Assembly: GCF_001507665.1 (NCBI RefSeq)
Contig: NZ_CP013910.1
Span: 2,293,501-2,357,500, forward strand
Direction of reading: 5' to 3'
DNA: 64,000 bases
Source of the DNA: Deinococcus actinosclerus
Lineage (GTDB): Bacteria; Deinococcota; Deinococci; Deinococcales; Deinococcaceae
In this document: positions 32,911 through 42,746 of the stretch, piece by piece
Layout: every line of letters starts with the position of its first letter
Numbering within the stretch: the stretch's first letter is position 1
Notes under the pieces: model-generated
What the model was told of the DNA's origin: nothing
Databases searched by the model: none
The model's input: only the letters and a program-made list of their open reading frames with translations
Position numbers and translations under genes: made by a program

Positions 32911-35574
32911 ATGCTCACGAACAGCCTGGCCCGACTGCTGTCCACCGCCGCCCTGAGTCTGCTCTCCGCCGCCCTGGCTGCCGGCACGCCCGCCAACACG
33001 CCCATCTCGAACACGGCCAGCCTCACCTACCTCGACGCGCTGAACGTTCAGCGCACCCAGCCGTCGAACGTCAGCGTCGTGACCGTCCGGCAGGTGTACG
33101 TCGTGAGTGTCGATCCCAGCGCCCCCGAGAACGCCATCCCCGCCGGGCGACAGTTCGCGGCGGCGCCCGGCACCACCACCCGTATTCCCTACGTCGTGGT
33201 CAACGGCGGCAACGGCAGCGACACCTTCACGCTCACCACCGTGCAGTCCGGCACCGACGGTTTCGACGTGACCACCCGCCTGCTGCCCGACGCCAACTGT
33301 GACGGCGTGGGCGACGGCGCCGCCATTGACGGCGTGCCGCAGGTGCTGGCGGCCGACGCGACACTCTGCGTGGTGATCGAGGCGGACGTGCCCGCCGGCA
33401 CGCCGGCCGGCGCAGCGGCGAGGTTGAGCCTGACTGCCACCTCGCAGGGCAATCAGGCCGTGACGGATACCGAGAACTACGCCCAGGTCACCGCCGCGGC
33501 CACCGGCACCCTGAGTCTCAGCAAGGCGGCCAGTCCCACCACGCCCGTCGCGCCCGGCGGCACCCTGACCTACACGGTCAGCGGCACGGTGCAGAACGCC
33601 CCGGCCGGCGCGGTGACCGGCGTCGTCACGGTCGACGGCACCGCGCGCACCGGGGTCCTGATCCGCGACGTGCTGCCCGCCGTCACCTTCGGCGCCGTCA
33701 CCGCGGCCAGCGCCAGCAGCGGCGCGCCCACGCCCCTGTACTCCACCGACGGCGGCGTCACCTGGAGCGCGGCCGCGCCCGCCAGCGGGGTCAACGCCGT
33801 CGGCCTGCTCGTCGAGGGCACCGGCGCCTTCCTGCCGGTGGGCAGCACCCTGACCCTGAGTTTCACCGCCACCATCCCCACCGGCCTGGCCGCCGGCACG
33901 ACCATCCGCAACAGCGCCGTCAGCACCCTGGACGGCAACGGCGACGGTGACGGCGCCGACCCCGGCGAGACCGCCACCACGCCCGAGACCACCTCGACCG
34001 TCGCGGCCGTCACCAGCGTCGCGGTCGGCCCGGCCGACTTCCCGCAGGGCGGTGCCAGCGGCTCGTACACGCTGCTGGGCGCCAGCATCACCCGCGCCGG
34101 CGACACGCAGACCCTCACGACCCCCGTCACAGCCGGCACCGACGCCACCTTCCGCCAGACGCTGCAGAACACCGGCAACGCCCCCACCAGCGTGACGCTG
34201 GACGTGACCGCCGCGCCCGCCGGCTGGAGCTGCACGGTGGCGAGCATCAGTGCCAGCGACACCCTGGGCACCCTGACGAACCCCGTCACCCTGGCGGCCG
34301 GGCAGACCCTGGACTTCGCGGTGCGCTGCGCCGTGCCCGCCGGGGCGGCCGGCACCGTCAACGCGGCCCTCACGGTGAGCGCCACGCCCCAGGGGGGCAG
34401 CGCCGACACCACCACCGACACCGTCGCGCAGGTCGTCGCGGCCGCCCCGGCGGTGCTCGGCAACGGCGACCGGGACCCCACCACCCCGCCCGATCAGACC
34501 AGCGTGACGGTCAGCACGCCCCCCGGCACACCCGCCAGCTTCCCACTGGAACTGCGCAACGGCGGCGTGAGCCCCGAGAGCTACGACCTGACCAGCAGCG
34601 TCAACACGCAGTTCTTCATCGACACCAACTGTGACGGCACGCCCGACGGCGCCGCCATCACGACCACGCCCAGCGTGCCGGCGGGCAGCACCCTCTGCCT
34701 GGTGGCGCAGGTGACCGTCCCGGCCGGCGCCGCCGCCGGCACCAGCCCGGCCACCTTCACCGCGACCTCCACCGCCGACCCCACGCGCGTCAGCAGCGTG
34801 ACCGACGCGGTGCAGGTCAACGCGGTCGCCAGCGGCACCATCGCCCCGGACGGCGCGCAGAGCACCGTCGCGGGAGGCAGCGTCACCTACGCGCACACCC
34901 TGACGAACACCAGCAACGGCGCCGTGACCTACACGGTCGCCCCGTACACCTCGGCGCAGGGCTTCACGTACACCTACGCCACCAACCCGAACGGCCCCTT
35001 CAGCGCCACGCTGACCGGCACCCTGGCGGCCGGCGCCAGCACCCCGGTTTACGTGCGGGTGGACGTGCCGGCCGGCGTGACCGGCACCCCCAGCGAGGCC
35101 GCCACCCTGACCGTCACCCTGAGCGCGCAGGACGCGCCGCAGCCCACCGCGACCGCGCAGGTCACCGATACCACCAGCGTGCAGACCGTCCAGGCCAACC
35201 TCGTCAAGAGCGTGCTGCGCTGCCCTGACGTGGCCTGCGCCGCGCCGGCCGCCATCCCGGGCGACCTGGTCAGCCCGGACGACATCCTGCGCTACACCCT
35301 GCTGGCCCAGAACACCGGCACCAGCGTCCTGAGTAACGTCACCATCCTCGACGCGGTACCGGCCAACACCACCTTCCTGTCCGTGGCCGCCGCGCCCGGC
35401 GTGCTTTTCAGCGTGGATGGCGGCGCGACCTGGACGGCCACTGCCCCCACCAGCCTGCCGACCGGCGAGTTCCTGGCCGGGCTGGACAGCGACGCCAACG
35501 GCCGCATCGACGCCGCCGACACCCTCGCCCCGGGCGGCAGCTTCCAGGTGACGTTCACCGTCCAGGTGAACTGA
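32911..35574 (+). CDS. Secreted DUF11-type repeat surface protein
   Basis: An 887-aa exported protein. It has a signal peptide (residues 1-24, ending ALAAG) and then a series of DUF11/Ig-like beta domains rich in T, S, A and G. Homologous calcium-loop-like segments recur: DANCDGVGDG near residue 128 and DTNCDGTPDG near 572, each followed by a conserved LC(V/L)V strand. The last domain (VKSVLRCPDV ... LLAQNTGTSVLSNVTILDAVPANTTF) is a clear DUF11 unit. No LPXTG, lipobox or barrel is present. The start has AGAGGTGATCC before ATG. It is the first gene of the divergent surface-protein cluster. Confidence 0.85.
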   Translation: MLTNSLARLLSTAALSLLSAALAAGTPANTPISNTASLTYLDALNVQRTQPSNVSVVTVRQVYVVSVDPSAPENAIPAGRQFAAAPGTTTRIPYVVVNGGNGSDTFTLTTVQSGTDGFDVTTRLLPDANCDGVGDGAAIDGVPQVLAADATLCVVIEADVPAGTPAGAAARLSLTATSQGNQAVTDTENYAQVTAAATGTLSLSKAASPTTPVAPGGTLTYTVSGTVQNAPAGAVTGVVTVDGTARTGVLIRDVLPAVTFGAVTAASASSGAPTPLYSTDGGVTWSAAAPASGVNAVGLLVEGTGAFLPVGSTLTLSFTATIPTGLAAGTTIRNSAVSTLDGNGDGDGADPGETATTPETTSTVAAVTSVAVGPADFPQGGASGSYTLLGASITRAGDTQTLTTPVTAGTDATFRQTLQNTGNAPTSVTLDVTAAPAGWSCTVASISASDTLGTLTNPVTLAAGQTLDFAVRCAVPAGAAGTVNAALTVSATPQGGSADTTTDTVAQVVAAAPAVLGNGDRDPTTPPDQTSVTVSTPPGTPASFPLELRNGGVSPESYDLTSSVNTQFFIDTNCDGTPDGAAITTTPSVPAGSTLCLVAQVTVPAGAAAGTSPATFTATSTADPTRVSSVTDAVQVNAVASGTIAPDGAQSTVAGGSVTYAHTLTNTSNGAVTYTVAPYTSAQGFTYTYATNPNGPFSATLTGTLAAGASTPVYVRVDVPAGVTGTPSEAATLTVTLSAQDAPQPTATAQVTDTTSVQTVQANLVKSVLRCPDVACAAPAAIPGDLVSPDDILRYTLLAQNTGTSVLSNVTILDAVPANTTFLSVAAAPGVLFSVDGGATWTATAPTSLPTGEFLAGLDSDANGRIDAADTLAPGGSFQVTFTVQVN

Positions 35575-35585
35575 CCCCCCGGCGC

Positions 35586-35617
35586 GGCGCCCCGGCACGA
35601 GGATCCGCCGGGGCGCC
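35586..35617 (+). terminator. Hairpin after the DUF11 gene
   Basis: An 11-bp perfect inverted repeat (35586-35596 / 35607-35617) with a 10-nt loop follows the first DUF11 gene by 11 nt. There is no T-tract. It may partly terminate or protect the upstream message, lowering expression of the following genes. Confidence 0.55.
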
Positions 35618-35763
35618 CGCACTCCACCTGTGTCCTCCAGCACCTGTGTCAGCCCAGACCGGCGCCTCACTCCAGGCCCTCCGGGTGAGCCCGCGCCCAC
35701 CCTGTCCCACCGCGAGGACCAGCGCACCACCCCCGCTACACCCCCTGCAAAGAGGTGCAGACC

Positions 35764-38700
35764 GTGCCTGATATCCCGCCGAGCTTCCTCCGGTTCCTGA
35801 GTGTCCTGCCGCTGCTGGGCGCCCCCGCCGCCGCGCAGGCCACCCAGGTCAGCAACACCGCCCAGCTGCGCGTGGGTGCCACGCAGCTGCCCTCCAACAC
35901 CGTCACCCTCCAGCTGGCCCAGGCCTGCCTGCCCCGCGTGAGCCCGGACGGCACGCCCGGCGCTCCGGGACAGCGGGCGCAGCTGCGTACCCCGGGCCTG
36001 ACCACCCTGCCCTACCGCGTCACGCAGGGCGGCACCCAGGCCGCCACCATCGACCTGAGCGCCACCGCGCAGGGCGTGGAGGGCGTTCAGGTGCGCGTGC
36101 AGACCAGCGCCGCGCCCGACGCCACCCCCCTGAGCCAGCTGACCCTGCAGCCCGGCGAGTCGCGCGACGTGACGGTCGCCGTACTCACCGACCGGGCCCT
36201 GGCCGGGGACGTGCTCGTGAATCTCGCGGCCCGCTGCGGCGACGCGCAGGATCCCGTGAACACGTCCCTGGTGACCCTGGAGCCCAGCCTGGCCCTGCTG
36301 CTCAGCCACACCGTCACGCCCGGCGCGGCCGAGATCGGCGACCGGGCCACCTTCACCCTGACGCTCCCCTCCCCCGGACCGCAGGCGGTCACGCCCGAGT
36401 TCCGCGTGCAACTGCCGCCGGGCGTCACGTACCTGCCCGGCAGCGCCCAGCAGGGCGGCGCGCCCGTGCCCGCCACCCTCAGCGAGGACGGGCGGAGCCT
36501 CATCCTGAGCCCCACCACGCCGCTGCGGCCCGGCGAGACGAGCACGGTCACCTATCAGGTCACCCTGGGCCCCGCCGCCGTCACGCAGACCGTCCTCGCC
36601 GTGGACGCCCAGGCGACCGCCACGCTGAACGGCACCGCGTACCGCAGTCCGGTCGCCACCGCCCGCGTCCGGGTGCGCGCGGCCGTGTTCGACCAGCGCG
36701 CCACCCTGATCGGCAGCGTGTACCGCGACCTGAACGGGAACGGCGCGCGTGAGCCCGGCGAGCCCGGCGTCGCCGGCGCGCGCGTCCTGCTGAGCAACGG
36801 CGCGCAGGTGCTGACCGACACGCGCGGCGAGTACACCTTCCGGCAGCTGCTGCCGGGGCCGTGGCGCGTTCAGCTCGACCGGGCCGGCCTGGGGCTGGCC
36901 GAGTCGCCCGCGCGGCTCGTGGACGTCAGCGGCCTGAGCCGCGCGGATTTCCCGCTGCCGCCCGCCGCCGCCCCCGTGGCGCCCGGCCGCCCCGCCGGGA
37001 CCGAAGGCACCGGGCTGATCCGCCTGCCGCTGGAGGGCAGCGTGATCCGCAGCGGTGAGCGCGTGAACGTCACGCTGCAGGGCCCGCCCGGCACGCCGCT
37101 GCAGCTGCTGGTCAACGGCGAGCCCGTCCCGGACACCCTGATCGGCGAGGCCGGCGCCGACAGTCAGGCCCAGCGCGCGCGGTACGTCGGCGTGCCCCTG
37201 CGGCCCGGCCTCAACACCCTGGAAGCCGTTGCCGGGGAGCGGCGTGAGCAGGTGCAGGTCACGCTGGCCGGCGCGGCCACCACCCTCGAACTCAGTCTCG
37301 CCCCGGGCACCCAGGCCGACGGCCGCACCCCCGTGAGCGTGCAGGTCCGCAGCCTGGACGCGCGGGGCGTGCCGAGCGGGCAGGGCGCCGTGACCCTGAC
37401 CCTGCCGGCCGAACCCCTCGACCCGGACATCGACCCGGCCACGCCTGGGTATCAGATCGCGCTGCGTGACGGCGAGGGCCGCGTGCGCCTGACCCCGCAG
37501 ACGAGCGCCGCGACCCTGACGGTCGCCGCGCGCCTGGGCGAACTGCGCGTCAGCACCCCCCTGACCGTGCCCCCGGCCCAGCGCGATACCGTCACGGCGC
37601 AGGCCAGTGTGGGCGTGCGCCTGAGCCCCGGCGGGGAGGCGCAGGCCACCGTGCAGGCCCGCGCCTACACCGAGCAGTCCATCGCGGGCGGCGAGCTGCA
37701 GGTCGCCGTGGACACGGCGGGCCTGCCCCGCGCGGCCGACCCCGCCCAGGCGCCCGCCCGGTTCCCGGTGGTCGGCTCCGGGCAGGAGGCGCGCGCGCCC
37801 CTGACGAGTGACGTGGGCTTCGCCTTCCGGTACGACCACCCGAACCTGAGTGCCGGGTACTACGACGCGCCCCTGACCCTGACGCCGCTGACCGGGCTGC
37901 CCCGCAGCAGCGCCCTGCGCGTCTCGACCGGTGGAAACGGCTGGCAGGTGCAGGCGTTCCTGGCCCGCGTGCCCGGCGGTCAGCTGAGCGAGACCTTCGG
38001 GCCGGACGGCGGCCGCACCTACCGCCTGACCCGCAGCGCCCGGCCCGGCAGTGAGGTCGTCAGCGTGGTGCGGGCGGGCGGCACCGACACCCTGACTCCC
38101 GGCCGAGACTACGTGTTCGATCCCCTGACCGGCACGGTCACGCTGGCGTCCGGCCTGACCCTGTACGGCCGCGACTTCGAACGCCAGACCCTGATCGTCA
38201 CGTACGTGCCGGATCAGGCCGCGCCGGGCGCCCTGGCGTTCGGGGTGGGGGCCAGCACCACGCAGGGCCCCTGGACGCTGGACGCCGCTGCCGCGCGCGT
38301 CGACCGGGACACCCTCTACGGCGTGCAGGTCGCGTACCGCAGCGCGCAGTTCAGCGCCCGCGCCGCGTACGTCCGTGATCCCCAGCGTCCCGGCGGTCAG
38401 CTCAGCACCGACGCGCACTACCGCAGCGGGCCCGTCAGCGCCAACGCCACCCTGAGCTACGCGCCCGTGACCGGCCTGACCGGCAGCGCCGACCTGAGCT
38501 ACCAGGCCGGTCCGTTCCACACGCGCCTGTCGCACACGGCCCTGAGCAGCGATCAGCGCACGCTGCTGAGCGTCGACCGGGCCCTCACCAGCCACCTGTC
38601 CGCCGGGGCTGGCGTGGAACTCGTGTGGCCCGGGACCACCCAGCCCGGCGTGGGCGTGAACGCCGTGGCGCTCGTCCGTTACGCCGGCGGCCCCCTGACG

Positions 38701-39651
38701 GCCGAACTGAGCCACGCCCAGCCGCTGCTGGGGCCCACCACACCCCAGACGCGCCTGAACGCCAGCGTGGCCCTCAGCGACGACACGGCCCTGCAGGCCC
38801 GCCTGATCCAGGACTGGCAGACCGGCCTGACCGGCGAGGTCGGCGTGCAGCAGGCGCTCGGCGCGGCGAATCTGGACGTCACGTACCAGCTGTCCAGCGC
38901 CTCCGGGCAGGGATCACGCGCGCGGCTGGGCCTCAGCGCGCCGCTGACCTTCAGTGACGACCTGAGCGGCACGGTCGGGGCGTCGGTCACGCGGGACATG
39001 ACCAGCGGGCAGCTGGCGCTGGGCGGCACGTTCGGCGTGCGCTACACGCAGGACCACCTGATCGCCACGCTGGGCGTGGACGGCAGCACTGGCCAGAATG
39101 GCCTGCTGCTGCTGCGCGGCGGCCTGACCGGCGAGCGCGGCGCGCACACCTTCGGGCTGGACGCCCGCGTGCAGCTGCGGCCCACCCTGGCGCCGAACGT
39201 GACCTTCAGCCACGCCTGGCGCGCCGCGAACGTCGCCCTGCTGCAGGTGCACACGCTCGCGCCCTCCGCCGCGAACGGGGACCTGACCCTGTCCGGCGAG
39301 GCGGCCCTGAACGTGCAGTGGCCCCGGACACTGCGGCTCGACCTGAGTCCCAGCGTCGCCTACCGCTGGATCCTGCCGCGCCCGGACGCGTCCGTGGTGC
39401 AGGCCGGCGTGGGCGTGGGCGTGGGCGTCACCGACCGGCTGGGCTTCGGCGTGAACGGCTTCCTGATCGCCCAGCCCGGCCAGGGCCTCCTGAACGCCGC
39501 CTACGGCGCCGAGCTGCGGTACCTGATCGTGGACGGCGTGCGGCTCGTCGCCGGCTACACCGTCACGACCGGCGACGTGAACCTGCCGGCCCTGACGCCC
39601 GCCGCGCGCCCCGGCGCATACCTGAGACTCGACCTGACAGGGGGCAAATGA
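35764..39651 (+). CDS. Large exported protein: beta domains + SdrB-like domain + predicted C-terminal outer-membrane barrel
   Basis: A 1295-aa protein. AGAGG (35751-35755) sets the GTG start at 35764; the earlier in-frame GTG overlaps this site. A signal peptide (to about residue 27) precedes an N-terminal strand like that of the neighbouring DUF11 proteins (QVSNTAQLRV). An isopeptide/SdrB-like domain lies near residue 315 (SVYRDLNGNGAREPGEPGVAGARV). From about 680 onward, amphipathic strands alternate and periodic aromatic or charged turns recur (YGVQVAYRSAQFSARAAYVRD), ending YLRLDLTGGK. This resembles a 20-plus-stranded outer-membrane barrel. It may anchor or export its DUF11 partners. It overlaps the next gene by 4 nt. 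Confidence 0.72.
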   Translation: MPDIPPSFLRFLSVLPLLGAPAAAQATQVSNTAQLRVGATQLPSNTVTLQLAQACLPRVSPDGTPGAPGQRAQLRTPGLTTLPYRVTQGGTQAATIDLSATAQGVEGVQVRVQTSAAPDATPLSQLTLQPGESRDVTVAVLTDRALAGDVLVNLAARCGDAQDPVNTSLVTLEPSLALLLSHTVTPGAAEIGDRATFTLTLPSPGPQAVTPEFRVQLPPGVTYLPGSAQQGGAPVPATLSEDGRSLILSPTTPLRPGETSTVTYQVTLGPAAVTQTVLAVDAQATATLNGTAYRSPVATARVRVRAAVFDQRATLIGSVYRDLNGNGAREPGEPGVAGARVLLSNGAQVLTDTRGEYTFRQLLPGPWRVQLDRAGLGLAESPARLVDVSGLSRADFPLPPAAAPVAPGRPAGTEGTGLIRLPLEGSVIRSGERVNVTLQGPPGTPLQLLVNGEPVPDTLIGEAGADSQAQRARYVGVPLRPGLNTLEAVAGERREQVQVTLAGAATTLELSLAPGTQADGRTPVSVQVRSLDARGVPSGQGAVTLTLPAEPLDPDIDPATPGYQIALRDGEGRVRLTPQTSAATLTVAARLGELRVSTPLTVPPAQRDTVTAQASVGVRLSPGGEAQATVQARAYTEQSIAGGELQVAVDTAGLPRAADPAQAPARFPVVGSGQEARAPLTSDVGFAFRYDHPNLSAGYYDAPLTLTPLTGLPRSSALRVSTGGNGWQVQAFLARVPGGQLSETFGPDGGRTYRLTRSARPGSEVVSVVRAGGTDTLTPGRDYVFDPLTGTVTLASGLTLYGRDFERQTLIVTYVPDQAAPGALAFGVGASTTQGPWTLDAAAARVDRDTLYGVQVAYRSAQFSARAAYVRDPQRPGGQLSTDAHYRSGPVSANATLSYAPVTGLTGSADLSYQAGPFHTRLSHTALSSDQRTLLSVDRALTSHLSAGAGVELVWPGTTQPGVGVNAVALVRYAGGPLTAELSHAQPLLGPTTPQTRLNASVALSDDTALQARLIQDWQTGLTGEVGVQQALGAANLDVTYQLSSASGQGSRARLGLSAPLTFSDDLSGTVGASVTRDMTSGQLALGGTFGVRYTQDHLIATLGVDGSTGQNGLLLLRGGLTGERGAHTFGLDARVQLRPTLAPNVTFSHAWRAANVALLQVHTLAPSAANGDLTLSGEAALNVQWPRTLRLDLSPSVAYRWILPRPDASVVQAGVGVGVGVTDRLGFGVNGFLIAQPGQGLLNAAYGAELRYLIVDGVRLVAGYTVTTGDVNLPALTPAARPGAYLRLDLTGGK

Positions 39652-42494
39652 TGCAGTGGTTGACGTACCTGATCCGCACGCCCCTGGGGCGCGCCGCGCT
39701 CTGCCTGCTGGCCCTGCTGGGCGGCGCCTCCGGCCGCGCCGGCAGCTGCGTGGGCACCGCGTGCGTGGTCGCCGGACCCCGGCTGCTCAGCGTGGACTCC
39801 GGCCGCAGCGTCATCCTGAACACGCTCATCGAGGGACTGCTGGGCGGCGGGAACCTCAGCGCGACGGCGCTCGACTGGAACGCCGTGGCGCAGGCGGACG
39901 TGCGGCTGGACACCTTCCTGAATCTCCTGCAGGCCCGGGTCAGCGCCGCGAGCGTGCAGGACGCGCTGAATACCCAGATCACGGCCGCGACCCTCTTCGA
40001 GGTGGCCGCGCAGGCGGCCCAGGCGGACGGCAACGTGGCCGCCGCCAGCGCCCTGAACCTCCTGGCCGCGCGGGTGGGCGGCCTGAGCGGCACGCTGCGT
40101 CTGGGTGAGCTGCTGCAGCTCAGCTTCCCGCCCGGCGCATTCACGGACGCCCGGCTGAACCTGCTCAATCTCGTGCTGGGCGGCGCGCAGCTGTTCAACA
40201 CCCGCAACGCCGTCACCACCGGCACCACGCCCATCACCCTGACCGGCGTCAGCGTGGACCTCAGCGCCCTGGGCCTGGGCCTGGGCACCGTCACGCCCAC
40301 CGTGCAGGCCTTCGTGCAGGTGATCGAGCCGCCCGTCTACGTCTGCGGTCCCCAGGGCGCCGAGTTCCACACGGCGGCCGTCCGCGTCAAGCTCGACGTG
40401 AACCTCGGCAACCTGAACGTGGGCGTCCCGGCCGCCGGCCTGACGCTGACCCTCACGCGGCTGAACCTGTACCTGGAAGTCGCGCAGGCCGCCGGCACCA
40501 TCGGCCTGATCGACGCGGTCGCCGACGCCGTCACCCTGAGCGCCACCCCCGGCGTCGCGAAGCTGGGCCTGGGCACCATCCCGGACGCCACCTTCTTCAA
40601 CCGCACGGTCGCCGATCCCTTCACGGCCCTGACGCCCGCCATCATCGGCACGACGCAGATCAGCGTGTCACTGCCACTCGTCGGGTCACAGAGCGTCAAT
40701 CTCGACGTGAACGCGCGCGGCCTCGCCAGCGGCACGCCCGGCCCCGGCAGCCTGACCTTCAGCGGCCCCTATCCGCAGACCCAGACCGTCAGCAGCGGCG
40801 CCGTGGGGGTGACCAGCCTCGTGACCAGCCTGGTGGACAGCCTGACCCTCTCGCTGACCGTCAGCGCCGGGCAGTCGATTCTTTCCGGACTACAGACCGT
40901 GCTGAACGCAGCCATCTCCAATGCCCTGGCCCCCGTCACGTCCACCCTGAAACTGGTGCTCAGGCCCGTCCTGGTCGCCGTGCTGAACGCCGCAGTCGAT
41001 CAGGTGCTGACCCTGCTCGGCATCCGCATCGGGGAAGCCGTCCTCACGGTCACGGGCGTGAACACCGTCTGCACGGTCACCGGCCGGGTCTACAGCGACC
41101 AGCAGCCCGACGGAACGCCCGACCCGGGCGAGACCTGGCCCGGGCCCACCGTCACCGTCAACGCGCTGCGCGGTGGCCGGGTGGTCGGCACCGTCAGCGT
41201 GCCCGCCGGCAGCGGCGCGTACAGCCTCAGCGTGCCCGAGAACACCGACGCCCTGCTGCTGAGCACCTCGCCCACCAGCCTCACCCCCACCGCCCCCGGT
41301 GGCTTCGTGTTCGTGAACCCGCCCACCGGGCAGGTCACCCTGAGTGTCCCGCCCGGCGCCACCAGCGTGCCGGACCAGAACTTCGGCCTGTTCGCCGGGG
41401 ACCGGCTGACCACCCTGGTCTTCCGGGACGACGGGCGGGACGCCGTGATCAACGGCGTTCCCGTCAGCGGCGTGCCCCACGACGTGCTGCGCCAGCTCAG
41501 CGAGCTGCCGGTCGCGGGCCTGACCCTCACCGCGCAGGGCAGCGGCGGCACCCGCAGCGCCACCACCGATCAGACCGGCGCGGCCACCCTGTACCTGCCC
41601 CTGGGCTGGACGGGCGTCACCCTGAGCGCCGGCATCGTCCCCGCCCGCGACGCCCTGACGGGCCTGCGCGTGGACAGCGCCGTCGTCCTCGCCACCGACC
41701 CGCTGGGCAGCGGCCTGTCCCCCGCGCCCCTGCCCACGCCCGCCGGAACCGTCCGCGCCGCCCAGCTCGGCCTGACCGGGCGGCCGGCCCTCAGCCCCAA
41801 CAACGCCGCCAGCACCGAGGCGCCCGCCACCCTGACCTACACGCACCAGCTGGAGCCCGGCACGCTGGGCACCCTCACGCTGAGCGCCACCGGGCCCTAC
41901 CCGGTCAGTGTGGCCGTGGACCGTGACTGCGACGGTACCATCAGCGCCGCCGAACGCAGCGCCGGCCCGACCCTCACGGTCGACGGCCGCTGGCCCCGCG
42001 ACGCCAGCGGCCGCCTGCGCGCCTGCGCGGCCGAGACGACCGTGACGGTCCCCCCCACGGCCACACCCGGCACGACCGGCGTCACGACCACGACCGCCAC
42101 GCTCAACTGGGCGCTGCGCCCCGTCACCGACAGCGCGCAGGCCACCGACACCACCACCGTCATCCCGGGCGCCACCATCAGCAAGACCGTGCAGAACCTC
42201 ACCCGCCAGGAAGGGCCCGCCGCCAGCGTCGGCGCGCGCCCCCAGGACACCCTGCGGTACTGCCTGAACGTGCAGAACACCACCCCGAACCCCATCACGG
42301 GCGCCGTGATCAGCGACACCGTCCCGGGCCCCACGCAGTACGTGAGCGGCAGCCTGACCCTGAACGGCCTCCCAGTCAGCGACATCGCCGACACCGACGC
42401 CGCCGAGATCACCGCCGGCACGGTCACGTACCGCCTGGGCACCCTGCCACCCGGCGCCACCGCCCGCGCCTGCTTCGACGTGACCGTCCCCTGA
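39648..42494 (+). CDS. Secreted TadG-like / SdrB-like / DUF11 fusion protein
   Basis: A 948-aa exported protein with two adjacent ATG codons (39648, 39651); the first overlaps the upstream TGA. After a signal peptide, residues ~35-420 contain LNLLAARVGGLSG, LNLLNLVLGGAQLFN and VIEPPVYVCGPQGAEFHTAAVRVKL (quoted in parts). From memory this resembles the ectodomain of TadG-like pilus-associated proteins (DUF2134/COG4655). An SdrB-like domain (TGRVYSDQQPDGTPDPGETW) follows near 480, then Ig-like domains with VDRDCDGTIS, and a final DUF11 unit (ISKTVQNLTRQEG ... YCLNVQNTTPNPITGAV). It is coupled to the barrel gene and may be its cargo. Confidence 0.72.
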   Translation: MMQWLTYLIRTPLGRAALCLLALLGGASGRAGSCVGTACVVAGPRLLSVDSGRSVILNTLIEGLLGGGNLSATALDWNAVAQADVRLDTFLNLLQARVSAASVQDALNTQITAATLFEVAAQAAQADGNVAAASALNLLAARVGGLSGTLRLGELLQLSFPPGAFTDARLNLLNLVLGGAQLFNTRNAVTTGTTPITLTGVSVDLSALGLGLGTVTPTVQAFVQVIEPPVYVCGPQGAEFHTAAVRVKLDVNLGNLNVGVPAAGLTLTLTRLNLYLEVAQAAGTIGLIDAVADAVTLSATPGVAKLGLGTIPDATFFNRTVADPFTALTPAIIGTTQISVSLPLVGSQSVNLDVNARGLASGTPGPGSLTFSGPYPQTQTVSSGAVGVTSLVTSLVDSLTLSLTVSAGQSILSGLQTVLNAAISNALAPVTSTLKLVLRPVLVAVLNAAVDQVLTLLGIRIGEAVLTVTGVNTVCTVTGRVYSDQQPDGTPDPGETWPGPTVTVNALRGGRVVGTVSVPAGSGAYSLSVPENTDALLLSTSPTSLTPTAPGGFVFVNPPTGQVTLSVPPGATSVPDQNFGLFAGDRLTTLVFRDDGRDAVINGVPVSGVPHDVLRQLSELPVAGLTLTAQGSGGTRSATTDQTGAATLYLPLGWTGVTLSAGIVPARDALTGLRVDSAVVLATDPLGSGLSPAPLPTPAGTVRAAQLGLTGRPALSPNNAASTEAPATLTYTHQLEPGTLGTLTLSATGPYPVSVAVDRDCDGTISAAERSAGPTLTVDGRWPRDASGRLRACAAETTVTVPPTATPGTTGVTTTTATLNWALRPVTDSAQATDTTTVIPGATISKTVQNLTRQEGPAASVGARPQDTLRYCLNVQNTTPNPITGAVISDTVPGPTQYVSGSLTLNGLPVSDIADTDAAEITAGTVTYRLGTLPPGATARACFDVTVP

Positions 42495-42533
42495 GCGCGC
42501 AGGCACCGGCCCGGGCTCCCGGGCACAAGACAG

Positions 42534-42559
42534 AAGGACGCGGCCTAAGCCGCGTCCTT
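42534..42559. terminator. Bidirectional terminator between the surface operon and tRNA-Ala
   Basis: An 11-bp perfect stem (42534-42544 / 42549-42559) with a 4-nt loop CTAA is followed by a short T-run on the plus strand. It ends the surface-protein operon and, read the other way, the tRNA transcript. Confidence 0.85.
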
Positions 42560-42563
42560 TCCT

Positions 42564-42638
<75 letters not shown>

Positions 42639-42746
42639 TCAGCGCCCGGCAATGTATCAGAGGGGTGCGCTTCTGGCAAGGGGCAGGGGGTGGCGTAGGC
42701 CAGGGCGCGCATGGCGCGGGGGGTGGGGGCGGGTAGCATGGCGGGC

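Noticed and set aside
32866..38715. A 1949-codon open frame antisense to the DUF11 and barrel genes
   Set aside because: Its product is low-complexity Gly/Arg/Ala/His-rich, as expected opposite a GC-rich, T/A/G-repeat coding strand. The plus-strand genes have signal peptides, domains and ribosome-binding sites.
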